Notes under the pieces: generated by a model
Databases searched by the model: none
What the model saw: only the letters and a program-made list of their open reading frames with translations
Told to the model about the DNA's origin: nothing
Made by a program: the position numbers and the translations under genes
Part shown: positions 1 to 6,452 of the stretch, in pieces
How positions within the stretch are numbered: position 1 is the first letter of the stretch
How the letters are laid out: each line of letters opens with the position of its first letter
Assembly (NCBI GenBank): GCA_958415625.1
Contig: CATYZI010000045.1
Coordinates: 1-16,138 of the forward strand
Length of the DNA stretch: 16,138 nt
Source: an uncultured Collinsella sp.
GTDB lineage: Bacteria; Actinomycetota; Coriobacteriia; Coriobacteriales; Coriobacteriaceae
Reading direction: 5' to 3'

Positions 1-1
1 C

Positions 2-591
2 TTCGTTAAACGGACGCTAGGGAGCCACCCTTACACCAACATTTTCGACGCGATCTCGGCACAAGCATGCTCGACGGATTCTATGGGAGTTATTACAGCT
101 TGAATCAGTTGGTATTCGACGCATTTGATGCTCCCGTCTCCATAATAGGAATCTTTTTCGGTGCATCCTATGCAGTAAATGCGACGGCCTACATTGCAGC
201 AGATTTCTTCTCATCGCGTTTCGGGAAAAGAAATACCATGCTCGGCTCGATGCTAATCGAGGCTGGCCTTTTCCTGATTCTTCCGTGGCTCGCTTCAAAT
301 CCTCTGTGCTTGTTTGGCCTTAGCATGGTGCTTTGCTTTCTCCCAGAAGTGGTGTACATCACTTCGGAAAACTTAATCCAAGACGCGATAGCGGACGATC
401 TCCGCGCGACGGTCCTTTCCGTCGCGTCTCTGGTAAGGGCCCTCTTTTCCGCAATGTTTTTCTCCATATTTGGATATGTGCTGGGGTTATATCCCATTCA
501 GATAGCGCTCGGTGTTATTGGCGCAATCGCGATAGCAATTACCGCCGTTGTTTCTTTAAAAATGGTAGGAATACATGTCTCCAAGAATTGA
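2..591 (+). pseudogene. MFS transporter, C-terminal half, apparently frameshifted
   Basis: This is the C-terminal six-helix half of a major facilitator superfamily permease, a membrane transporter whose substrate cannot be told from this part. From the first ATG of the main frame (67) it reads 174 residues with six hydrophobic stretches at about 1-20, 24-47, 58-76, 80-99, 116-140 and 143-166. The loop RFGKRN (51-56) and the segment DDLRATVLSV (110-119) before the penultimate helix are typical of the family. A complete MFS protein has about 400 residues, so the N-terminal half is missing. The main frame is closed by a stop at 7-9, but the +2 frame is open from base 2 to 112 and reads a plausible MFS linker (SHPYTNIFDAISAQ). 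A one-base deletion near 62-67 would join the two. It is therefore probably a decayed gene, or one with a sequencing error, whose 5' part lies outside the window. Lower GC than the core genes suggests transfer. Confidence 0.6.
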
Positions 592-733
592 TATATCGAT
601 TGACGAGCTGCCCGAAGCGTCGAGCCTTCTTGATGGACATGACTATTCGTCACAAATCATTCAGCGTATCGCCGGGGTTCCAGTAATACTCGATGCATCG
701 GGATGCCCTGGTAGTCATTGGGGACGTTCTTAA
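575..733 (+). CDS. Short ORF truncated by a palindromic repeat
   Basis: A 52-residue ORF starts at ATG 575 with a ribosome-binding-like AGGA (567-570) four bases upstream. It overlaps the end of the MFS gene by 17 bases, as in translationally coupled operon partners. It begins MSPRIDISIDELPEASSLLD and ends in GCPGSHWGRS. The last residues and the TAA stop are encoded by the left arm of the inverted repeat at 712-794, so the element seems to have cut off a longer protein. No motif was recognised and no continuation of the frame is apparent after the repeat. It may not be expressed; the overlap and the ribosome-binding site are the only positive evidence. Confidence 0.35.
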   Translation: MSPRIDISIDELPEASSLLDGHDYSSQIIQRIAGVPVILDASGCPGSHWGRS

Positions 734-794
734 ACGACTAGTCGTTGGGGACGTTCTTGTTTGACTAGTCGTTTAAGAACGTCCCCAATGACTA
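712..794. repeat. Perfect 32-bp inverted repeat element (REP/MITE-like)
   Basis: Arms 712-743 and 763-794 are perfect reverse complements over 32 bp, separated by a 19-base loop (744-762). The 14-base core TTGGGGACGTTCTT occurs at 718-731, again in the same orientation inside the loop at 745-758, and inverted at 775-788. The 8-bp palindrome GACTAGTC occurs in both arms (736-743 and 763-770). The element carries no coding capacity. Its size and symmetry fit a REP-type or miniature non-autonomous element moved in trans; that family assignment is an inference. As RNA it would fold into a very stable hairpin. Confidence 0.75.
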
Positions 795-948
795 GGTTGG
801 GCATATTGCTTTGCGAGTTTATTCAATTTGTTTTGACGGCCATTAAGCGGTTTACCTGCTTAAAGTAATTATTGTTATACATCTGCCATCAAAAATAATG
901 CTCAAAAAATCGTCCGAGAAGCCGCAGTGCATTTTTTGATGCGTCGTG

Positions 949-1019
949 CGTCAAGCGATTTGGCAAGTGTTTGGTTAGATATTGGTCAGGTTTGGGGCAA
1001 CCTTGCCAAAAACTTGACG
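949..1019. repeat. Bipartite inverted repeat with phased TTTGG motifs
   Basis: CGTCAAG (949-955) pairs with CTTGACG (1013-1019), and TTTGGCAAG (959-967) pairs with CTTGCCAAA (1002-1010). This gives a 7-bp plus 9-bp stem broken by a small 3/2 internal loop, with a 34-base terminal loop. TTTGG or ATTGG pentamers recur at 959, 970, 981 and 991, roughly one helical turn apart. It could be a protein-binding array or a structured RNA. It is not followed by a T tract, so it is unlikely to be a terminator. Confidence 0.45.
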
Positions 1020-1081
1020 GATTCAAATCTAGACGTCGACAAATGAACACTTTGATTGCGCTCCAAGCAAAAAACTGGGCT

Positions 1082-1095
1082 GATTATCGATAATC
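1082..1095. promoter_or_regulatory. 14-bp palindrome, possible operator for prmC
   Basis: GATTATCGATAATC is a perfect palindrome. It lies 15 bases upstream of the putative -35 box of the prmC promoter, a position suited to a dimeric regulator. The binding protein is unknown. Confidence 0.35.
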
Positions 1096-1110
1096 GCTTC
1101 CAATCGTCCC

Positions 1111-1137
1111 TTGCCAAGCGGTGCCCTCGCGTACAAT
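1111..1137 (+). promoter_or_regulatory. Putative prmC promoter
   Basis: TTGCCA (1111-1116) and TACAAT (1132-1137) resemble -35 and -10 boxes, with a short 15-base spacer. The -10 sits in the context CGTACAAT, the same as in the atp operon promoter at 6385-6392. Transcription would start near 1144, upstream of the ATG at 1186. Confidence 0.4.
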
Positions 1138-1185
1138 CTGCTCCGACATTCGCGCGCCGCCTGGCGCTTAAGAGGGGAGGACCCC

Positions 1186-2451
1186 ATGGCAAACGAGATC
1201 TGGACCATCAAGCGTTGTCTCGAGTGGACCAAGGAGTACCTGGCCGAGCGCGGCGAGGAGCATCCCCGTCTTTCTGCCGAGTGGTTGCTGTGCGCGGCTA
1301 CGGGTCTGGCGCGTATCGACTTATATATGCGCATGGACGAGACGCTCGACGCGGCCCAGCTCGAGACCATGCATGCGGCTGTCGTCCGCCGCGCCAAAGG
1401 CGAACCGCTGCAGTACATCACGGGTAGCACGCAGTTCCGCATGATCGACGTTGCCTGCGCCCCCGGCGTGCTCATCCCGCGTCCCGAGACCGAGATGCTC
1501 GTCGAGGAAGTCCTCAACTACCTGGACGCCGAGGTGTTGAGCCCCGAGGCCGGCACCCGCCAGCGTGTTGAGTTGCCTTGGAACGACGAGGTCGAGCAGG
1601 CTCGCAAGGCCGGGGCCGCGCTGGCCGATGAGCGCGCGACTGCCGAGCGCCGTGCCGCAAACTTAACGGCTGCCGATGAAGCCGCGCTGGGCAGCGATGT
1701 GCTCGGTAGCCGCGCCTATGCCGAGGAGCTGGCTGACCGCGAGGCCGAGGAAGCTGCCGCGCAGGCCGCAGAAGCCGAAGCTGGGGCCGCAGAAGCCGCC
1801 GAGCCCGAGCTCGACGAATACGGCATCGCTATCGAGGACGACGACCAGGAGGCTGCCCCCGCGCAAGACGCTGCCGAAGCCAGTGCCCCCGCTCCCGTCG
1901 AGCCCCGCATTGCCCGCGTCCTCGAGGTCGGCTGCGGCACGGGCTGTATCTCGCTTTCGCTTGCCTGGGAGCGCCGCGGCCACGTCACCTGCACCGCTAC
2001 CGATATTGAGACGCGTGCCATCGACCTGGCAACCAAAAACCGCGATGCGCTTGGCCTTGCGGCGGACGAGGTCGCGTTCAGCCTCACCAACCTGGTGAGC
2101 TCCATTCCCCGCGAAGAGTGGGGCACCTTTGACGTGCTCGTCTCCAATCCGCCCTACATTCCCACCGATGTCATGCGCTCGCTGCCGCACGAGGTCAAGG
2201 ACTTTGAGCCCGACCTGGCGCTCGAGGGCGGTGCCGATGGCCTCGATATCTTCCGCCGCCTGCTCAACGCGGCGCCCTACATGTTGCGCGCCGGCGGCCT
2301 CTTTGCCTGCGAGCTCTACGAGGGCGCGCTCGACGCTGCGGCCGAGCTCTGTCGCCAGGCAGGCCTTTCGGACGTGCGCATCGTCCACGACCTCACCGAT
2401 CGCCCCCGCATCGTCCGAGCCATCGTCACCGAGCCCAAACAGCGTCAGTAA
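1186..2451 (+). CDS. prmC: Peptide chain release factor N5-glutamine methyltransferase
   Basis: PrmC (HemK) uses S-adenosylmethionine to methylate the glutamine of the GGQ motif in release factors RF1 and RF2, in the cytoplasm. The chosen ATG follows GGGGAGGA (1174-1181) and gives 421 residues; an in-frame TTG at 1111 lies inside the promoter. The N-terminal release-factor-binding domain ends in the hallmark QYITG (76-80) and LIPRPETEMLVE (96-107). The methyltransferase domain has SAM motif I VLEVGCGTG (245-253) and catalytic NPPY (321-324). The usual length is about 280 residues. The excess is an Ala/Glu/Asp-rich insert at roughly 116-239, between the two domains, with no obvious fold. The usual C-terminal EIG-type segment reads ELY (376-378). 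All catalytic motifs are present, so it is probably active. The prfA gene, often adjacent, is not in the window. Confidence 0.93.
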   Translation: MANEIWTIKRCLEWTKEYLAERGEEHPRLSAEWLLCAATGLARIDLYMRMDETLDAAQLETMHAAVVRRAKGEPLQYITGSTQFRMIDVACAPGVLIPRPETEMLVEEVLNYLDAEVLSPEAGTRQRVELPWNDEVEQARKAGAALADERATAERRAANLTAADEAALGSDVLGSRAYAEELADREAEEAAAQAAEAEAGAAEAAEPELDEYGIAIEDDDQEAAPAQDAAEASAPAPVEPRIARVLEVGCGTGCISLSLAWERRGHVTCTATDIETRAIDLATKNRDALGLAADEVAFSLTNLVSSIPREEWGTFDVLVSNPPYIPTDVMRSLPHEVKDFEPDLALEGGADGLDIFRRLLNAAPYMLRAGGLFACELYEGALDAAAELCRQAGLSDVRIVHDLTDRPRIVRAIVTEPKQRQ

Positions 2452-2466
2452 TATTTATTAACTGAT

Positions 2467-2495
2467 TTATCAAAAACTATAAACTAGTTTATAAT
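2467..2495 (+). promoter_or_regulatory. Promoter of the HicB-like gene
   Basis: TTATCA (2467-2472) and a perfect TATAAT (2490-2495) are separated by 17 bases. Transcription would begin near 2502, just before the start codon at 2520. It is the best consensus promoter in the window. Confidence 0.65.
2478..2493. promoter_or_regulatory. 16-bp palindromic operator over the hicB promoter
   Basis: TATAAACTAGTTTATA is a perfect 16-bp palindrome occupying the promoter spacer and four bases of the -10 box. A dimer bound here would block RNA polymerase. HicB proteins with a DNA-binding C-terminus commonly repress their own promoters, so autoregulation by the adjacent product is the simplest reading (inference). 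Confidence 0.55.
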
Positions 2496-2519
2496 TATTC
2501 CAGTTGACAGCTGGGGGCC

Positions 2520-2969
2520 ATGATGAAGCAACGATTTACCTATGACTGCGTTCTCATAAAAGAAGACGACGGTTACTGCGCTAGCTTTCCACAGATCCCT
2601 GGCGCCTTTGCCGACGGTGACACGCGTGAAGAAGCAATAGCACATGCAAGCGAGGCACTGATGGCGTTTTTGGCCGACGACCTCAACAACGGTTTGACTC
2701 CGGCTGAGTACGAGCGTTCGGCCGAGGTCGTGGCCCTTTCGGTCGAAATCGACCATGAGAGCGCGAGAGAAGCGGCGTGTCGGACATTTAAAGACGCGGC
2801 AGCGGACCTCAGGGTCTCCGCACCGCGGATCACCGCGCTGGTCAAAGCAGGCAAGCTCGATGTTGAGCTTGTCGACGGCCGTCGGATGATAACGATAGAC
2901 AGTATCGAGCGTTACGCCGCCCAAGAACGTCACGCCGGAAGACCAAAGAAGTTCGTAGCCGTCCAATAA
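2520..2969 (+). CDS. HicB-family protein with C-terminal helix-turn-helix, orphan
   Basis: The 149-residue product has a HicB-type partial RNase-H-like fold at about 7-50: hydrophobic strand YDCVLIKEDDGYCASFPQIPG, then DGDTREEAIAHASEAL. HicB normally neutralises the mRNA-cleaving toxin HicA. The C-terminal part (about 90-135) resembles an excisionase/MerR-type helix-turn-helix followed by a wing: AAADLRVSAPRITALVKAGK, then a GRRMITIDSIERY segment. The start could be ATG 2520 or the adjacent ATG 2523; the GGGGG at 2513-2517 fits the second slightly better. Neither the 68 bases upstream nor the 134 bases downstream has room for a typical hicA, so it stands alone. It may be a transcriptional regulator left after toxin loss, or an antitoxin acting on a distant toxin. 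Its 5' region is AT-rich compared with its neighbours. Confidence 0.8.
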   Translation: MMKQRFTYDCVLIKEDDGYCASFPQIPGAFADGDTREEAIAHASEALMAFLADDLNNGLTPAEYERSAEVVALSVEIDHESAREAACRTFKDAAADLRVSAPRITALVKAGKLDVELVDGRRMITIDSIERYAAQERHAGRPKKFVAVQ

Positions 2970-3103
2970 CCACCTCACTTTCACCGACTACTACAGCCGC
3001 TCACCAAACCAACATGCGCTCTGGGCAAATAGGTTGAACGTTTCGTGCGAGAATGCCCCACAGTAAACAAACTTGCATCAGAGCGTAAGGGGCTGGCATA
3101 CAC

Positions 3104-3847
3104 ATGCAGACGGTCTATCGGGTATACGAGGGGGCGCGCGAGCCGCATCGGCTTGCCGTCGAGCGCACGGCCGAGGTGCTCGGTCGCGGCGGCCTGGCTT
3201 TGATCCCGACCGAGACCGTCTACGGTGTCGCCGTGGCAGTCAACGCCTTCTCGGACGCCGTGCCCCAAGATACAAGCGAATTCCCATCGTGGCCGCGCGA
3301 TCCGCAGGCTGCCGTCAATGGCGCCGCAGTTCCTGCGCTCGGCACCGGCTATCGCCGTATCTTCACTCTCAAGCAACGTGAACTCACGCAAACCGTCGCT
3401 TGGCTGGTCGATGGCGTCGAAGCACTCGACCGCTATGGCGTGGATATCCCTAACGAGGCCCGCGTACTCGCGCGACGATGCTGGCCGGGAGCTCTGACTA
3501 TCGTGATTGAGGCAGCCCCCTGCGTGCCGACCTTTATGCGCGCCGCCGATGACACGGTGGCTCTTCGCGCGTCGGCCTCGCCTGTGGTGCAGGCGCTCAT
3601 CCGCGCCTGCGGCAGTCCACTTGCCTGCACGAGCGCCAACACGCACGGCGCGCCCTCGCCGGCAAGCTTTGCCGCCGTCGAGGGTCGCATCCTGGAGGGG
3701 GTCGATGTTGCCGTCGACGCCGGTGAGACCCCGTGTCGCGACGCCTCGACCATCGTGTCGTTTCAGCACGGCGAGCTCCAGATCCTGCGCCAAGGCGCAC
3801 TTCCCGCATCAGAGATCGAACGGGTCCTGTCCGACCCGATGCAATAG
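3104..3847 (+). CDS. Sua5/YrdC-family L-threonylcarbamoyladenylate synthase
   Basis: Proteins of this family (TsaC/Sua5) make L-threonylcarbamoyl-AMP from threonine, bicarbonate and ATP, the first step of the t6A37 tRNA modification. The 247-residue product has the family start GGLALIPTETVYGVAV (29-44), the Lys/Arg pair in TLKQREL (88-94), WPGALTIVI (127-135), TSAN (176-179) and STIVSF (215-220). Residues about 48-83 are an unusual Pro/Ala-rich insert between the first motif and the Lys/Arg segment, where the family normally has a short loop. There is no C-terminal Sua5 domain, so it is the short YrdC-type architecture. The ribosome-binding AAGGGG (3087-3092) lies 11 bases before the ATG, somewhat far. 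glpK starts 13 bases downstream, so the two are probably cotranscribed. Confidence 0.85.
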   Translation: MQTVYRVYEGAREPHRLAVERTAEVLGRGGLALIPTETVYGVAVAVNAFSDAVPQDTSEFPSWPRDPQAAVNGAAVPALGTGYRRIFTLKQRELTQTVAWLVDGVEALDRYGVDIPNEARVLARRCWPGALTIVIEAAPCVPTFMRAADDTVALRASASPVVQALIRACGSPLACTSANTHGAPSPASFAAVEGRILEGVDVAVDAGETPCRDASTIVSFQHGELQILRQGALPASEIERVLSDPMQ

Positions 3848-3860
3848 AAAGGTTTAAGCG

Positions 3861-5402
3861 ATGTCGTTGAATCTGGGCAGCCTGGGCATGGAAGATGCCT
3901 CGTTTGACTTTGGCGGTTCCTACATCATGGCGCTCGACTGCGGAACCACCTCGGTACTTGCGACCATCGTCGACGAGTACGGCTGCATCGTCGCGCAGGC
4001 ACGTCGCAGCGTCAAAACCAGCTTCCCGCGTCCCGGTTGGGTAGAGCAAGACCCCATGGCGGTCCTTGCCAGCCAGATCGCGGTCATGATGGAAGTCCAG
4101 TTTAAGAGCGGTATCCACTCCGATCGCATTGCCGCCATCGGCATCTCCAACCAGCGCGAGACCACGGTGGTCTGGGACCGCGTGAGCGGCCAGCCGATCT
4201 ATAACGCCATCGTATGGCAGTGCCGCCGTACCGCGTCGGTAATCGAGGCGTTGGTTGAACAGGGTTGCGAGGAGTTGGTGCGCTCCCGCACGGGACTCAC
4301 GCTCGACCCGTATTTCTCGGCCTCCAAGGTGCAGTGGATTCTCGACAACGTCGACGGCGCACGCGAGAGCGCGGCGGCGGGCGACCTCATGTTTGGCACC
4401 ATCGACACCTGGCTCATCTACAACCTCACCGGCGGCCAGGTCTTTGCTACCGACTACACCAACGCCAGCCGCACGGCACTCTTTAATATCCATACCTTGG
4501 ATTGGGACGACGACCTGCTGGCGCTCTTCGACGTTCCGCGCTCCATGATGCCCGAGGTTCGCTGGAGTTCGGGCGACTACGGCCGCGTCGCGAGCGACAT
4601 CATGACCAATATGCCGCCCATCATGGGTGTGGCAGGCGATCAGCAGGCGTCGCTGTTCGGCCACTGCTGCTTCCATCCCGGTCAGACCAAAAACACCTAT
4701 GGTACGGGCTGCTTTATGCTCATGAACACCGGCGACGAGATTGTCGAATCCAAGAACGGCCTGGTCTCCACGATCGGTATCGCCGCGGACGGCAAGGTCA
4801 GCTATGCGCTCGAGGGCTCCATCTTTGCCGCCGGCTCAACCATGAACTGGCTGCGCAACAACATGGGCATTATCTCCAGCGTGAGCGAGTCGGCGCAGCT
4901 CGCCGCTTCGATCAACGACAACGAGGGCTGCTACTTCGTTCCCGCCTTTGCGGGCTTGGGTGCTCCCTGGTGGGACCCGCGCGCCCGCGGCATCGTGTGC
5001 GGCCTGACCGGCGCCTCGAGCCGCGCGACCATCGTGCGCGCGGCCTGTGAGTCCATGGCCTACCAGAGCTACGACGTATTGCGTGCCATGGAGCAAGACG
5101 TGGGGCTTTCAATCGAGCGCCTGTCAGTTGACGGCGGTGCCTCGCGCAACGAGTTCATCATGCAGTTCCAAGCCGACCTGCTGGATATCCCCGTGCTGCA
5201 GTGCGAGACGGTGGAGACCACGGCGATCGGTGCCGCGTACCTGGCCGGCCTTGCCGTCGGCTATTGGGAGGATTTGGAGGAGCTGGAGCAAAACGCTCAG
5301 ATCGTCAAAATCTTCCATCCTCACATGTCCGCCGAGCGCCGTGAGAGCAACCTCGCTGGTTGGCGTGATGCCGTCAAGCGCTCGCTCAGCACCGCTCAGT
5401 AG
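3861..5402 (+). CDS. glpK: Glycerol kinase
   Basis: Glycerol kinase phosphorylates glycerol with ATP to sn-glycerol 3-phosphate for glycolysis or lipid synthesis. The 513-residue product aligns along its full length with the E. coli enzyme. It keeps the glycerol-binding Arg-Glu in NQRETT, DPYFS, GDQQASLFG with the catalytic Asp, the ATP-site TYGTGCFMLMN, and VDGGASRNEF. Two features are odd. The N-terminal phosphate loop reads DCGTTSVL (26-33) where the family has DQGTTSSR, so the ADP-contacting Arg is Leu. The ATP-site Gln after GASI is Asn in AGSTMNW. The loop before GVAGDQ lacks the His that HPr phosphorylates in Enterococcus and Bacillus enzymes, so PTS activation is unlikely. AAAGG eight bases before the ATG supports this start; it adds a leader of about 17 residues before the first strand. 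No glpF or glpD is adjacent. Confidence 0.93.
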   Translation: MSLNLGSLGMEDASFDFGGSYIMALDCGTTSVLATIVDEYGCIVAQARRSVKTSFPRPGWVEQDPMAVLASQIAVMMEVQFKSGIHSDRIAAIGISNQRETTVVWDRVSGQPIYNAIVWQCRRTASVIEALVEQGCEELVRSRTGLTLDPYFSASKVQWILDNVDGARESAAAGDLMFGTIDTWLIYNLTGGQVFATDYTNASRTALFNIHTLDWDDDLLALFDVPRSMMPEVRWSSGDYGRVASDIMTNMPPIMGVAGDQQASLFGHCCFHPGQTKNTYGTGCFMLMNTGDEIVESKNGLVSTIGIAADGKVSYALEGSIFAAGSTMNWLRNNMGIISSVSESAQLAASINDNEGCYFVPAFAGLGAPWWDPRARGIVCGLTGASSRATIVRAACESMAYQSYDVLRAMEQDVGLSIERLSVDGGASRNEFIMQFQADLLDIPVLQCETVETTAIGAAYLAGLAVGYWEDLEELEQNAQIVKIFHPHMSAERRESNLAGWRDAVKRSLSTAQ

Positions 5403-5474
5403 GGCTGCGACGAGCTGCTCGATACAACAAACCGTTAAACTTATGCATGGCGCGCGGCAACAACGTCGCCGTGT

Positions 5475-5490
5475 GCCTTGTCAGCAAGGC
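5475..5490 (+). other. Short hairpin in the upp leader
   Basis: GCCTTG (5475-5480) and CAAGGC (5485-5490) form a perfect 6-bp stem with a TCAG loop, 34 bases before the upp start codon. It has no T tract. It may affect upp translation or be chance. Confidence 0.2.
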
Positions 5491-5524
5491 CATCTTCCGG
5501 CCGCAACGAAAGGGGCTTCAACCC

Positions 5525-6172
5525 ATGACCGTCACCTACGATACGTCCCGTGTGACCCTTGTCGATCACCCGCTCGTCCAGCACAAGCTGTCGATCCTGC
5601 GCGATAAGAGCACCGGCACCAATCAGTTCCGCCAGCTCGTGCGCGAGCTCGCGCTTTTTGACGGCTACGAGGCCATGCGCGACCTGCCCATGGAAGACGT
5701 CGAGGTCGAGACCCCCATCACCACCGCAACGTTTAAGCAGCTCGCCGGCAAGAAGCTCGCCATCGTTCCCATCCTGCGTGCAGGCCTTGGTATGGTCGAC
5801 GGTATCCTCGACCTGGTGCCCTCCGCTCGCGTGGGCCATATCGGCATGGAGCGCGACGAGGTTACCCACGAGCCGCATGAGTATTACTGCAAGATGCCCA
5901 AGGATATCGACCAGCGCATTTGCCTGGTTGTCGACCCCATGCTGGCCACGGGTGGCTCAGCCGAGATGGCTATCAGCTACCTGCGCGAGCGTGGTGTCAA
6001 GGACATCCGCATGCTGTGCATCGTCGCGGCCCCCGAGGGCCTCAAGTCGCTGATCGAGAAGGACCCAGATGTGCATATCTATACCTGCGCCATCGATGAC
6101 CATCTCAACGAGGCCGCCTACATCGTTCCCGGCCTGGGCGACGCCGGCGACCGCATCTACGGCACGCTCTAG
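5525..6172 (+). CDS. upp: Uracil phosphoribosyltransferase
   Basis: Upp salvages uracil by joining it to PRPP to give UMP and pyrophosphate, in the cytoplasm. The ATG at 5525 follows AAAGGGG (5510-5516) and gives 215 residues, close to the usual 208-210. An upstream in-frame ATG at 5447 would add 26 unrelated residues and is less likely. Family signatures are KSTGTNQFR (28-36), PILRAGLGMVDG (82-93), the PRPP-binding loop DPMLATGGS (137-145), and the uracil-binding C-terminus YIVPGLGDAGDRIYGT (199-214). It lies directly upstream of the atp operon, as in Bacillus, but the 280-base gap and a separate atp promoter suggest independent transcription. Confidence 0.95.
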   Translation: MTVTYDTSRVTLVDHPLVQHKLSILRDKSTGTNQFRQLVRELALFDGYEAMRDLPMEDVEVETPITTATFKQLAGKKLAIVPILRAGLGMVDGILDLVPSARVGHIGMERDEVTHEPHEYYCKMPKDIDQRICLVVDPMLATGGSAEMAISYLRERGVKDIRMLCIVAAPEGLKSLIEKDPDVHIYTCAIDDHLNEAAYIVPGLGDAGDRIYGTL

Positions 6173-6364
6173 TCGTTGGGCCTTGTCGGCTACGGTCACA
6201 AATACGAAGAAACGGTGCGCGCGGGCGAGCAAAAGACGCCTACGCGCACTCCTGTTAACGGACGTTTTGCCCTGCGGGGTTCGAGAAAAACGTATTACCG
6301 TACCTGCGGCATAAAGAAGGTCTTAAGAAAACGAACAGGTGCGTATTAACCGATGCTTTTTCGG

Positions 6365-6392
6365 TTGTACTTTAGCGATTGGCTCGTACAAT
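6365..6392 (+). promoter_or_regulatory. Putative atp operon promoter
   Basis: TTGTAC (6365-6370) and TACAAT (6387-6392) with a 16-base spacer resemble a housekeeping promoter. The start would be near 6399, leaving a leader of about 55 bases before atpI. A small inverted repeat, AACCGA (6348-6353) with TCGGTT (6361-6366), ends on the -35 box. Confidence 0.55.
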
Positions 6393-6452
6393 AGTCACCA
6401 ATGTTTGGCGGGAACTGTTCTGTGAAGCGTTAAAAGGAAAGTGAGGACGCCA

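Larger units (their letters stand above)
734..1110. other. Non-coding AT-rich stretch upstream of prmC
   Basis: No convincing ORF lies between the short ORF and the prmC promoter region. After the right arm of the repeat the sequence holds A/T tracts that form a 9-bp inverted repeat (902-910 with 931-939), a bipartite inverted repeat (949-1019) and a 14-bp palindrome (1082-1095). No tRNA, rRNA, CRISPR or recognisable riboswitch is visible. It marks the border between the accessory left end and the conserved core. Confidence 0.6.

Noticed and set aside
712..794. Palindromic element as a CRISPR repeat or simple terminator
   Set aside because: There are no regularly spaced repeats with unique spacers, and no T tract follows the stem.
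833..838. TTGACG as a -35 box in the left non-coding region
   Set aside because: No acceptable -10 lies 15-19 bases downstream and no gene follows closely.
1111..1185. Upstream in-frame TTG start adding 25 residues to PrmC
   Set aside because: It coincides with the putative -35 box, and the ATG at 1186 has a strong ribosome-binding site and gives the normal N-terminus.
5442..5447. TATGCA as a -10 box for upp
   Set aside because: No -35-like sequence lies at suitable spacing, so a upp promoter could not be supported.
5447..5524. Upstream in-frame ATG adding 26 residues to Upp
   Set aside because: The extra residues do not match the family, and the ATG at 5525 has AAAGGGG upstream and the expected length.
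6262..6293. ACGTTTT / AAAACGT inverted repeat after upp as a terminator
   Set aside because: The 18-base loop, AT-rich stem and absence of a following T tract make it weak; no confident upp terminator was found.
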